Shown piece after piece: positions 10,368 to 22,400 of a DNA stretch of 64,000 nt; positions within the stretch are counted from its first letter, which is position 1; each line of letters starts with the position of its first letter. The position numbers were made by a program, and so were the translations under genes. Location: positions 105,886,847 to 105,950,846 of the forward strand of contig NC_133898.1 of assembly GCF_964199755.1 (NCBI RefSeq), given 5' to 3'. The stretch comes from Larus michahellis (taxonomy: Eukaryota > Chordata > Aves > Charadriiformes > Laridae). Under the pieces are notes generated by a model. It was given only the letters and a program-made list of their open reading frames with translations, did no database searches and had not been told where the DNA came from.

Positions 10368-13300
10368 ATGTCTGGGAAACCCAAGCTGCACTACTTCAAT
10401 GGACGAGGCCGAATGGAATCAATACGGTGGCTACTAGCAGCAGCTGGCGTTGAGGTTTGCCTCTGTTTTTTATACTGCGAGCATGTGACAAATATGTATT
10501 TTTACTGTTCCTTATAAAAAATGTGACTGGCCAGCAGTTTCAAGTTCTGCATTTAGTGCATTGCTGATCAAGTCAACAATGACCACTGGCTGACCCCAAG
10601 CAGGGGGGCAAGTTAACGTTTCACTTCCAAGCATCCAAGCCTACTGGTGGCAGCATAAATGCCTCTCCCCTGTCACTAGTGAAATAAATAATTTAAAACC
10701 ACAGCAGCAAAACCTGGCTTCTTATCTTCTGCTCACAAGGGTAGAACACTTTCAATTCTAAAACTTCAGTTAAATCCCAATGTCCAAAAAAAGCAAAAAA
10801 TTATTATGCCTACTACAATGTAGCTTACCCCTGAAAGTACTGTATATTATAAATACACAGAGTAATTGTTTTCACCTCTAATGGTTTCTGATACTAAACC
10901 AGAGAGGGACCGTGGAGATTTATGTGTTTTAATAGCTGTCATGACAAACAAGACTTTGTCATGGTGCTGAGCTTTGTGCCAGAAAGCTGCACGGGGCACA
11001 TGATCTCTTCTCTTCATCCCTCCTTTTGCCAGCCTGTGGCAAAGGACCTATAACACAGTTCTGCAGCTGCAGTGTGTATTTACCTGTCCTCTCCTCCATC
11101 TGTGCCATCTCTTGCCAGCACTGACAACAGAAGCGGCAATGGTCATCGTTTGCTCAGCAGACCGGGTTTTGTGCCTTCAGTCACCTCAGCTTTAGCCAAA
11201 ATCTTACCTGCACAAAAATATGAATCACATGTGAGAGGGAACAGGGATGTGACAGAGGCAAAACAAGTTTTAAAGATACACTTCCAAAACCGATTTATTT
11301 TTTAAAAATATAATTCCCCAAAACACAGCTCCTTGTGCCCTCACTGTCTCATGCAAAGCAGAAGCTAAAACACACAATAACAACACAACTTTTCTTCTGT
11401 ATTTCCTGCAGTTTGAAGAATGTTTTCTGGAAACAAAGGATGATCTGACAAAGTTACAGAAGGGTAAGTTTCCTTCACTTTTTAATAATTAGAAGATGAT
11501 GATGCAGACAATGATGACAAGAATAAGAATAGTTTGTCTTAGAACACCTGAGAAGTCTTATGTCTCTTAAAAGAAAATCTAGACTGGATTGTACATGAGC
11601 TATCACGGATGCACACTGCAGCGTGTTAGATGGTATCATCCACCCTGTTGCTTCAGTCTTCACTGAATCACAGAAGGGCTGAGGTCAGAAGGGACCTCTA
11701 AGGTTATCTGCTCCGACCCCTCTCCTAAAGCAAGGCCACCTAGAGCCACTTACCCAGGATGGTGTCCAGTTGGGTTTTGAGTATCTGCAAGGATGGAGAC
11801 TCCGCAGCCTCTCTGGGTAACCCATGCCAGTGTTCAGTCACTCACAGTAAAAAGCCTTTCCTTAAGTTCAGATGATTGACTCCCCTGTGTTTCAGTTTGT
11901 GCCCGTTGCTTCCTGTCCTACCACAATATGGTGTTTTATCATCAGATCATCTTGAAATTCATTAGCATTTTAGGTTGCCTACAAAGTTGTTTTATACCCA
12001 TATGAAACCAGAGGTCCAGATTTCTGAGTTTAACTTGTACCTCTAAGGCATTCCTGTTTCCCAAGGCAACTACTCACCTTGCTATCTTTAGCTTCCATCT
12101 CTGCGGACACGATATTCACATTTCCTCCAAACCAAATTGCATGTCTGTGCTCTTCCAGTTCACTTGGCATCTCAAAGAAGTCTGAGCTAGGGTTGGCATC
12201 TGTAGTCCTGTTCTCCTTCAGGAACAATGACTTGATCCCCTGACACCTGCCAGCTTTCAGAAAGTATTTTGAGACACAAGCACAAATGAATATAGTAGTC
12301 ACAGAGATAATATTATATGCATTTATATTCACATTTTATGTTGACAAGCCCTTAAATAGTCCAGATTTCCACAATACTTATGAAAGCATGAGAGAAACTA
12401 GCTCATTATGGGTCAGATCCTTCAGTCCTTCTCATCTGTATTAACCTCCATGAAAATATCTGAATTAGGGCCATGCAGCGCAGGACTTGTCTTTTTCAGT
12501 GTATGACTGCTAAAAGTTCTGCATTTGAATGCTTCTTTAGATTTGAATAAACTTCAAGAAGCTGATTGCTATAATATTACATTATTAACATGTCACTAAG
12601 AAATGGTTCTTGGCTTCATGGTAAGCTTTTTTCCACACCACATTATGAGAGTGAGGAAGACTGCCACACATTCAAAAATAGTACGGGTGGTTACTTTGCC
12701 AAACACCCACTAGTGGTTCTCATTCAGAGACTGAACGTCTCCTTGTCTTGTCCCCTTTTCCCTAGATGGATCCCTGCTGTTTCAGCAAGTGCCAATGGTG
12801 GAGATCGATGGGATGAAGATGGTGCAGACCAGAGCCATCCTCAGCTACATAGCAGCAAAGTACAACCTCTACGGGAAGGACCTGAAGGAGAGAGCCCTGT
12901 ACTGTAACAGTACCTCCTTTGTTTGTTAGGCTACAGTTGATACTACCTCCCTGTGCAACACAAGAATATCCCAGCTCAGAGTTAGATTCAGGGTGACGCA
13001 GCAGCTTTTCACGCAGCAGCTTTTCACGCAGCAGCACGTGCTGACCATGCCAGCGGATGATGTCTACAACAGCAATAACCAGCTAGATCAGATAGGCAGG
13101 ATGGTGCAAGGGAGTCCATAAAGATCAAAGGTCAATACAGTTATCAGGAGAAAGAAGTCAGGAGTGCAGAGGCCAAACTGTCTTGCTGCTTTTTATTTTA
13201 TCCTGCTGTCACCGCATCAAATTCAGAGAAATGTCATTGATGGAGACAAGAAACTTCTCTCTCTAATAACCAGGAATTAGAATTAATAACTGGTTATTAA

Positions 13301-14569
13301 AAGACAGGGCTCTTAGGGCACATGGTTTGACCTGAAGTATTTTTAAATGCCTCAAGTTAATTAGCACAGGTAAACACATTTCAAGATATTTCTTAGAAAT
13401 GTATAAGCCTACAGTTTAACTTACCATGTCTGATTGGATTTTTAAGACAAGTTTGGGTGACACGCATGCCAATTTTGTACTCAGGTTCAAAAAAACTTAA
13501 TACAGAGAAGTATCACCCCTAGTGAAAAAAGGGTACAGTCTTTTAGTTTTTGTTTAGGCACTTTGCACTTCGCTCCTCCCCTTCCCCCGGCCGAAGCTAC
13601 CGGACTCCGGGGGGAGCTGCTCCAAGCTACGCCAGCAGCTATCGTGGTCTCTAGACCTACTGTGTTTGACTTGACCAACTGTATCTATTCCTTTCAGAAT
13701 TGATATGTACGTGGAAGCAATAATAGATCTGAATGAGTTACTCATGACCCATATTCTTCAACCAGCGGATAAAAAGGAGCAACACTTAGCTACTATTGTG
13801 GACAAGGCCACAAACAGATACTTTCCAGTCTATGAGAAGGTACATGGCAAAGATGTAGTAGCTTAATTAACATTCTTTTCCTGAAACTCCATCCTGCATA
13901 ACTCCATCCCATAACTCCATGCAGTGTATGACCTTGCTTTGAAGATACCGTATTAAGTCACACAGAGAAAAAAAAAATAAAAATCACATTCACTTTTGGT
14001 TCTCTGTTTTTAGGTTTTGAAAGACCACGGACAAGATTTTCTTGTTGGTAACCAGTTTAGCAGGGCAGATGTGCAGTTACTTGAAACCCTTTTAATGGCA
14101 GAAGAGTGCAAGCCTGATATACTTGCCAAATTTCCTCTCTTGCAGGTAATTGAAGGGACAGTTTTAATTGGTTTAAACTGGATGAGAAATAGGGGAGAGT
14201 GGGAGGGTGAGGAAAGAAGTGAAAGACAAAATCAAAATCAAGTATCCTAACTGCTTTTAGCCGGTCTCACATAATAACAATTACTCCTGCCTTCTGTTGC
14301 TACAGCCACAACAGCATAATAGCATGAAGCATATAGATCCTTCTGCAGGATCAACCCATAATGCTACTTTTAGAACATGGACAACATCAAAAATTCTGAC
14401 AGTTACCGTGGTTCTTAAGCACAGTGCTGGTTTTGGTTTTGTTTTGTAGAGTTTTAAAGCAAGAATAAGCAATATCCCCACAATAAAGAAATTCCTGCAG
14501 CCTGGCAGCCAGAGGAAACCACCACTCCAGGAAAAAGATGTACCAAAAGTGATGAAAATTTTCCACTGA
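10368..14569 (+). CDS. Glutathione S-transferase alpha (gene B), complete, 221 aa
   Basis: A cytosolic class-alpha GST joins glutathione to electrophiles and reduces organic hydroperoxides as a dimer. Coding exons are 10368-10454, 11412-11463, 12766-12898, 13698-13839, 14014-14145 and 14450-14569. Their lengths (87, 52, 133, 142, 132 and 120 with stop) are those of the family. The thioredoxin-like domain covers about residues 1-80, with catalytic Tyr9, Arg15, Gln54-Val55-cisPro56 and Gln67-Thr68. The helical domain follows, with Asp101, Arg131 and the [11 protein letters not shown] segment. The C-terminal helix ends KIFH and keeps Phe220. The start has A at -3, and the exon is preceded by the acceptor TTTATTCCAG. 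Phe10 and Leu208 line the hydrophobic site, as in GSTA1/2-type enzymes. It lies between the relic and gene C on the same strand. The ending resembles the chicken GSTA1/GSTA2 type, but I cannot fix the orthologue. Confidence 0.97.
11663..11935 (-). mobile_element. CR1 LINE fragment in intron 3 of gene B
   Basis: The + strand shows the reverse-complemented CR1 3' end (GAATCACAGAAGGGCTGAGG, then GAAGGGACCTCTAAGG). The CR1 body continues through GTTTCAGTTTGTGCCCGTTG. The element is antisense to the GST gene and well diverged. Confidence 0.88.
12996..13035. repeat. Short tandem repeat, 15-base unit, 2.7 copies
   Basis: The unit ACGCAGCAGCTTTTC occurs twice exactly and a third time in part, about 100 bases into intron 4 of gene B. 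The homologous intron of the 8.3-kb relic lacks the expansion, so it arose after the two copies separated or was lost there. Confidence 0.85.
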
Positions 14570-14819
14570 GCAGCAGCCTAAACTGACAGAAACTCTATTT
14601 CATTGTCTTTGTGTTTACTGATAGTGGCAAAGTGATATTAATGAAAATAGTGAAAAGGTTTTTGATCTCTCTTTCCTTAGCTACAGGACTGGTTTTAGCT
14701 TACTGCAAACATTTCCAAGGTAAATGTACAGAAGCATACCAGCAAATGAAATAGTTCACTGAGTTAGGGGGTACACTGGGCAACACAGGATGTCTTAAAT
14801 TACTTAAGAGATGATGTGA

Positions 14820-14825
14820 AATAAA
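14820..14825 (+). promoter_or_regulatory. Polyadenylation signal of GSTA gene B
   Basis: An AATAAA lies about 250 bases after the gene B stop codon, giving a 3' UTR of ordinary length for this family. Confidence 0.75.
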
Positions 14826-15600
14826 GTCTTACTATTGACACTCAAAACCAGTTTGTTCAATAACTTCTTGCTGCTACTTATATACCTAAGGGCTCTCTGG
14901 TTCTGTCTTTCTGGCATTCCCAAGAGTTGTGGGGAAATGAAGAGAGTTTAGCCCAAACAGTGGGCAGTGCATCTGTTCTGGGAAATGCCAGGAACAGCCT
15001 GCAGGTTCTGGTTTGATGGGGATAACAGGTTTGGATTCAGCTTTCCTCTGAACCTGGAGTATGCTGGGACCAGAGGTCCTAATGCACCTCTGTTTTGCCA
15101 TTAGATGTTCAAACTCTTGTACTGTAGCTTCACCAGTATTTCCTTTAATGAAAGGTCTACTGTAGCAGCTAAAAGCGTTTTGCAGACTTGCCTGAGAAAC
15201 AAATGCTTGTCACGGACTGTAAAGCTGAAAACTTGTTGTTTGAGGAAGGAGTCATCAGATTGGTGTCAGGTGCTAGTTGAGACCTTGAAATGCAGGACTT
15301 CATGTTGACTTATGTCACTTTATATTACACTCAGTTGCACGTAAGTGGTACATTATGATCACTTAAATCAAGCACCACTACTGAGAGGCTAGCAAGACAG
15401 TTGAACACATAAATACGTGTGTTATTTGAGCACCAAATCAACCAAGTATGTAAATGCAACAGCCAGTGCCCTAAAACCAACTGGCAGCTTTAATCTGAGC
15501 ACACTCAGGGCACTAAAACTCTTGCTGACACCGATAGTTCCTTTATAAGAAATGCTATGCGGCTGGAACCAGTTTTCACCATCAAGAAAGGAAAAAAATA
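14826..15600. other. Short intergenic spacer between GSTA genes B and C
   Basis: About 0.8 kb separates the gene B polyadenylation signal from the CpG island of gene C. No exon or repeat was recognised. The close spacing means gene B readthrough would run directly into the gene C promoter. Confidence 0.5.
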
Positions 15601-15639
15601 AATGTTTTTCTGCAGCGGAACATGTATTAATGCGAGTTG

Positions 15640-16600
15640 TCTCTGTAGCCGTTTCCCTCCCGCCTCGCTGAGGCCTTTGGGCAGCCCTGGCAGCTGCTGG
15701 GCGCCCTCAGAAACTCGAGACGGAACCTTTGGCCGTGGCTGCCGACTCTGCCTGGCAAGGTCCCCGCCACAGCCGAGTGGTTTCGGGAGCCTGCCCACAG
15801 ACCCCAGCCTTCGGCCAGGCAGATCCAGAGCCCCTGGCACCCTTCGCAGGGGGGCTGTGGCCCACGCCTCTCTCCAGGTCACCTCATCGCTGTGACCCCA
15901 TGGCCACCTCAAAGCCCTTCTCCAGCTCCCTCCTGCCCCGGCCACCATGTCCCTCCTCCGAGGTGCGGCCGCCGTCCTCGAAGCGAGCCCTGTGGAAAAA
16001 GTCGCTTCACAAAACTTTGCGGACAAGGCTGAGGTGGCTTTTCCCTCAGCTACGCTTGCCGGGCCGAGGGACGGGGTTTGACTGCGGGCAGCCGGCCCTC
16101 GGCGTCCCACGCTGCCGCCGCCTGGCCTGAGGGAGGGAGGGACGGGGGGCGGCCGAGGGCGGGCAGTGGGCAGGCGGCCCGGCCCAGCCGCTGAGGGGAG
16201 GAGCGGGCCGTGCGCGGGCCGGGCGGTGAGGGCAGTCGGTGGGAAGCTGCTGGGCTGAGGATCGGTCGGCGGTGCGGCCCGGGCGGAGGGTACTGCCGGC
16301 GGCGGCGGGCTGGGGGGTCGGCGGCCCCGCGGGGGAGCGGCGGGCGGCCGGTGCCGGCCCGGCGGAGGGTGTGAATTCTGCTGGGAAGCGGGGCGGGCGG
16401 GCAGGGTCGGGCGGCGGCCAGCCGGGGCCTCCGCTGGAGTGGAAAAGGGGAGGGTTGGGACGGACCGGTCTTGAGGAACCTGCTTGAGCGTCCTGCGGGG
16501 TGTTTGTGGAGGGGTCACCCCCCATCGCTCCCCGGCAGCCCGGCGGGGTGGGTGTGCGTAGATGGGGGGCTCTGGGTAGGATCATCTGGGAACCTGCAGA
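15640..16600 (+). promoter_or_regulatory. CpG island, likely promoter of GSTA gene C
   Basis: The segment is strongly GC-rich and dense in CpG, densest at about 16090-16420, with GGCGG-type boxes and no TATA box. It lies 3 kb upstream of the first coding exon of gene C and on the far side of gene B's end, so it most simply houses gene C's noncoding exon 1. Possible first-exon donors are GGCG|GTGAGG near 16226 and GCTG|GTGAGC near 16784; I cannot choose between them. A long minus-strand open frame here is a by-product of base composition. An antisense transcript from the island is also possible. Confidence 0.75.
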
Positions 16601-19431
16601 GGGGTTTCTGTTCGGAGTTAAAAGTTTGTCCTCGTTTGAGGAATCTTAAAATCTCTCGGGGAGGGGTGGGGGTGGGTGGTAATTTGCCTTTCGCCTAGTT
16701 CAAATGCTCCTCCAAGCCTGGGTGGCGAGGGGAAGGCTTTCAGAATCCAGGCTGGGCCCGAGTCCCAGTGGAAGCCACAGGCTGGTGAGCGGTTTCTGTC
16801 TTAAGACGTTCTGGAGGCGCAGCTGGGCTGGATGGAGTGCAGGGCCTGTGCTCTAAGGTCATTCTGCTCCAGCAGCCTTGGGCGAGCTGTGTTCGAGGAG
16901 CAAAGCGTTGCAGGGATCTTCTTTGGGATCCACATCCAATTAGGAGGAAATTCTAAGATTTTGCGGCAGATTGTGAGCTTGCTGTTAAATTCACTTACGT
17001 GTTTCTCACTGGAAGGCCAGTGCCTGAATTGTTTTGCATAAAATAGTGTGATTTTTTTAATATAGCGATCACAGCGGGAGCTGTCATTCTAACAGCTGCC
17101 TGGCTGAGGTCCGAGGAAGGTCAGATGCACTAGAACATCAAGAAAAGTTGTGATTTCAGGTCCATTAGAGCTACTCAAGAAAGATAACTTACCAACTTTG
17201 CTGCTCTTTCATGACTCACTGCTTTACAAAGGGATATTCATTGCAGAGCAGTAATAGTCACCAAAGCGCTTTGCAAGTCTGTGTAAGTGTTCAGCCTAAA
17301 CCCTGAAGTCTGTCCTTAAGCGGTGCAGTTCCAGAAAAATGTAAGCTTTTTCTTACCTGCACAAAAAGCCTCAGCCTTGGCCTGTTCCCACAAGGAACTG
17401 TCATGGGCAGGTTATGTTGATATCTGGACTTTTTTCCACTGACATTTGCTCTTCAGCTTTCCCAGCTGTTTGGAGTGCAGCACTGTCCTGACAATGGCAA
17501 GCAGGGCTTTGGCTGGGTTGATTTTTATCAGCTCTATCTCTGCTTCTGGGAGAGGTCAGGGAAGTTTGCTCTTTCTGCTTATGCTAAACTGTCCTTGTAG
17601 TGTGTTTCCCAGCCTAGATCCCATGTGCTGGAGGTTAGAGCGGTCTGTGAGGGACTGAGTGCAGTTCTCCTCTGTGATGGAGTGGAGTTGAGACCATCAT
17701 CTACTTCCCGAGTGCCAGGCAATGGGGTATTTTTGAAGTATGGATGATTGAGAGCTCTTTCACTTGCTATAGCGTAACTCATGCACTTATGGGAACTAGA
17801 AATGGAGCACAGGTTGTCGTCTTCTCTGTGTGGGACCTGCTAAGGTAGCTGTGATATGGCACTTCTCTGAACGCCTTGTTTATGTGCCCTGTTGCTGTTC
17901 AGGTATTGGTAATATAGCTAGGCATCCAGCAGGTCTAGACTAGATGCCAATTCTAAACTGTCAAGACATAATCAAATCTTCATGAAAAAGCAATATTTAT
18001 GTATCAGGAGAAGTTTGTTGTGAGGGACTGAGGTGTCTGGGGATACGGGTATTGCCAGGGATAGGTGGAAGCTGAGCAGCAGTTTTGAAGACCTGTATTG
18101 TGGACTGGAGCACCAGGTTTCTCCTGTGAGTTCAGCCTCTAGTAGGGCAATGGCTGTTTGCTACAGGGCCTATTGAAGATACCACCCAACACAAAGGACT
18201 TCAGTGGAGAAGGCCAGGGATGTGGTCTCCCATCTCACTGTTGTACTGTTTGTGCCTCTTCACTGACACCTTTGGGATTATGGCCAAAGTTTCTGCTTTG
18301 TGGTTTAATTACATACTGTGAAGTCTATGCAAGAATAGATAAGCCTGCCTGTAAACAGATAAGACCCTGGTTTAACGATGAAGGACTCTGTTAACAGAGT
18401 CACTGTTAATCCGTGACTCTGCCGTCTTATTAAATCTGCTTCGTTCTTCTGGGACCCATTAGTGATAAGAGTACAGTGTTAGCTTTGTTTCCAGCACCAG
18501 GCAAGCTCACATCAGCTGCTGAGTTCATACTATGGCATGTGACTGTGCTTGTTGGTGAAATTTGAAAGGATGAAGTGTTTCATCCCAGTGCCATCATCCA
18601 GTGGGCTGACTTCAGCCCCCTGCTGCTGGGGGCATTGACCAGGCCTTATCTGCCCAACAGAGGTCAAGGTCTCATTTGCTTGGTTTTGATTTTAAAGTTA
18701 AGTTTTCAGGGCAAATAGGATATAAGTCCCTGTTGCAGTTTAACTGTTGTTCATAAAATTGGAATGGGTCTTAAGTTGGTCCACATTCTCTATAGTGGAC
18801 GTATTGTGATTTGGCTAACAGTCAAAACAGAACTAACTAAACATAAAAGTCAGTAGTCCTGGTGAAATATATACTGGAATATATATTGCTGGTATAAACT
18901 CAAATTTGTGAAGGCACAGGAGCACGGGGCTCTGAAAGGCCATAATGAGAGAGGTGAAAATAATGCTGGTGTCTCCTGATTGGTGTTCTTGTGAAGCAAT
19001 TCATTTGACATAATACATTTTCAAGTGTGGTATGACATGGATGCTGTCACAAAACCCAGTACCTACTGCAGAGATTGCGTCACTACAAGGTTAAAAATTC
19101 AGAAATACCCTATAGTTCTGCTTTTGATTGTTCTCCTGAGCTCCTAAAGCTATGTTAATATTTTAAAAGATATTTATATGATTTAGTAGACGCTTATTAC
19201 ATTCTGGCATGATTCTTGTTTGAATTGCTGCATATTCTGGTATCGTGTACTTTTTCTTTTTTCTGCTAATCCACAGGAAACTTGGTTGCATCAAGCAACC
19301 CAAGTATCTACGCCTTGATTGCCCTTCTACTTTCACATTCATCCAACTGTATTTAATAGTTTGGCATGGAGCATGTTAAATGTTAATTAAAAAAAATTCT
19401 TCCTCTAAGAGCATCATCTTGAATTTATCAG
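16600..19431 (+). other. Intron 1 of GSTA gene C
   Basis: The stretch runs from the CpG island to the acceptor GAATTTATCAG at 19431. The 20-base 5' leader and the ATG of coding exon 2 follow. No repeat or further exon was recognised. Confidence 0.5.
16658..16676 (+). other. G-quadruplex-forming motif
   Basis: Four runs of three or more G are separated by single bases (GGGGAGGGGTGGGGGTGGG), a canonical quadruplex pattern on the non-template strand of gene C. It sits at the downstream shoulder of the CpG island. Confidence 0.7.
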
Positions 19432-19451
19432 GAAACAAGAACTCTGAAATC

Positions 19452-22400
19452 ATGGCGGGGAAACCCAAGCTGCACTACACCAAGGGAAGGGGGAAAATGG
19501 AGTCCATCCGATGGCTGTTAGCAGCAGCCGGGGTTGAGGTTTGTACCTTTTTTTATAAAGTGATCAGATTAATCTGTGATTAAAATAGGCATTCTTTGGA
19601 AATGTTTCCCAGTTACATCTGTGCTTAGAGATATGCACATCATCACATATTGTGATGCAGAATGTTTAGATTCAGTGGTACACACTGTCATGTTGTATTT
19701 AATGTATTCCTTGAGCAATAGTTCTGCAGTAAAAGGATTTTAACATATAAAGAGAATTGTTAAGTCTTGTTTTTGAAACGTACTTTATGCTGACATCTTA
19801 AATTTTTGCTATAGACCAAAACTGTGTATCTCTGACTTTTTCTGAATGGTTATTGCTTCCCTGTATCTCATGATGGTTCTCCACTGAAAGACCATGCTTA
19901 CCACATGAAAAACCTTAGAACATTATCTCCAAACAAAGTGCTTTTCATTCTTTGGGTCAGGACCTGAGTAGCATAAATCAGCAGAGCTGCCCTGAAGGCA
20001 GTCGGGGAGCTATCTAGATTCACATCAGGTGAAAACCATCCTAAGGCATCTTAATTTCTACATTCAAGTTTTTGTTTGAATATGGTGCTTTGAAACTATT
20101 TTATCAGAAACTATTTATATTCCATTGGAAATAAAAGGCTTTTTTAATGGTGTTCACTTGTGAATGTTGCTGACAGAGAAGCTGCAGAGCACGAGTGCTG
20201 AGGAAACAAAGATCTTGCCCTCATTCAAATGTACTCATTTAAAAAAATGCCAGTAGGGGGAAAGAGGTAGATAAACGCTGCGTAACACAGGCATGACTTA
20301 TTAAAAATTTCTCGGTATTTCAGCTGCTTTTAAGTGAATGATTTGGTGTCTGTTAATTGTTCATGCAGGCAAATAGGCTCGTCTTTATAATGAGGAAGTT
20401 TTTTTGAAGTGTAAAGCTTTGTATATTACTGTGGGGTTGGGGACACTGAGTTATTTGCTGGAGCAGAAATGAAGAATAAGAGTAGGGGGTCAACACAATC
20501 ATGAGAAGTATGTGGAATAGTGTGGAGAGGTGGCGTCTAACTTCCAGACTTCCTTCCACTTCTCCGTTGCTTTTGGAGTGACACAGTGTTATTTTCTTTC
20601 ATTGCTTTTCAGTTTGAGGAAGAATTCATAGAAACCAAGGAAGACTTAGAAAAATTACGCAATGGTGAGTCTGTAAACTGTACCCTAAACATAAATTCAT
20701 GCGAATATATCAAAAGGACAACAGGTGAAATTTTTGTAAGACCTCCAATACAACGTGACCTGTAAAGAGAAGATTTGAGAGGCCTGTTTGCTTGCAAATG
20801 CTTTCATCCCCCAGAATTGGAAATGTCTTGATGTGTTACCAGGTCTCTTTCTCAGATGCAGTGCAGTACTGCAGCAATCCAAGTAGTTCGCTGGTTTTTC
20901 TTCCCTAGATGGAGTCCTGATGTTCCAGCAAGTGCCCATGGTGGAGATCGATGGGATGAAGATGGTGCAGACCAGAGCCATCCTCAGCTACATAGCAGCA
21001 AAGTACAACCTCTATGGAAAGGACCTGAAGGAGAGAGCCTGGTATGGTAATGGTGCATACTGTCCTTACTAGTACTCTTCCATGATTTTTTGGATCATTT
21101 TTTGAATATTTATGAAATTAATATTGCTGCGAAACATCTGCATGTAAAGGTGCATATACATCTGCCAGTGCTTTGTCCCCTCAGATCCACGGACTGGGTG
21201 AATGGACTTTGTGATTGATAAATGATTGTTAATTGTCAACATAGTGAGAATGTGATCGCCGCTTTCAGGCTCATTTAATTTCACAGAGACCAAAAGTACA
21301 TTAAGTTCTTGGGCAACTGCAGGACCTTAATACAATAATAAAGGCTAAGTGTGCCTTTTATTTTTCTCTTTAAACTGGAAAACAGTAGGAAAAACTACAG
21401 CTGCCTGAAAAAAATGAAGTGTCTTTAAGTGTTCTAATTTCCTTTTTTTTTAAATGTAAAGAATCTTTCATAGCTGATTTAAAAAAGACATGTTCAGTGG
21501 CTTAATGTTACTCAAAGTTAAACCAATATTTCCCTAATATTAATCTACTATGTAATCTGTAGATACTTTCCATTGTTATAATTAAAGGACTAATGCAAAA
21601 GCAAAAATCCTTGTTTACTCTTTGTTTAAAAAAAAAAAAAAAAGTCATGCAAAAATTCAATTAAGTCCTTAACCTAACCGATTACCACTTACTGTAAAGA
21701 GTTTATTCAGTAATAACAGAGGAGCAACACCAGAGATTGCGGGGATTATTACGGACTGGCACGTCTGAACTGGCAATTGGTAGCCATTTGTTGCTGGGAT
21801 GCTTTCATGATTAGACCTCAAAACAATTTTTTTTTTCTCTAGCATGGTTTGCATATGTGATCTTTTCTCCCACAGCACAGATTAATAGGTTATCAATGGA
21901 AAACAGTGTAAACTCCACTTTAAATATCTTAGTTGGAGACTCTTATTTATACATTGCTTTTTGCAGACACTGTGAGCCTGTTTATAAAGAACTGCACTTT
22001 GAAACAAACTGACCTTGAATCAAAGTGGAAGAACAAGAAAACAAACTAGTATCTTTTGTCATATTGACTAATAAGCATTTTACTTGGTGATCGCTTCAGC
22101 AATCTATTTCAGGAAAATAACCAAAATGTAATGTTCAAATGACAAATGTTAAATAAAAATATTTGTTTCAGGATTGATATGTACGTGGAGGGAACAACAG
22201 ACCTGATGGGAATGATCATGTACCTCCCTTTTCAACCAGCTGACACAAAAGAAAAGAATCTTGCTTTAATCATTGAACGAGCTACAAACAGGTACTTCCC
22301 TGTTTATGAAAAGGTAAGTGATAAATCACTTGTAGTCCACAAAGACAGTAACATGGGGTATAAGTCTCCCCCCACGCCACGCCCCTGGCCCCACACATCT

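Noticed and set aside
15505-16518. 337-codon open frame on the minus strand
   Set aside because: It lies across the gene C CpG island, is rich in Pro, Arg and Ala, and has no domain. Stop codons are rare there because of GC content.
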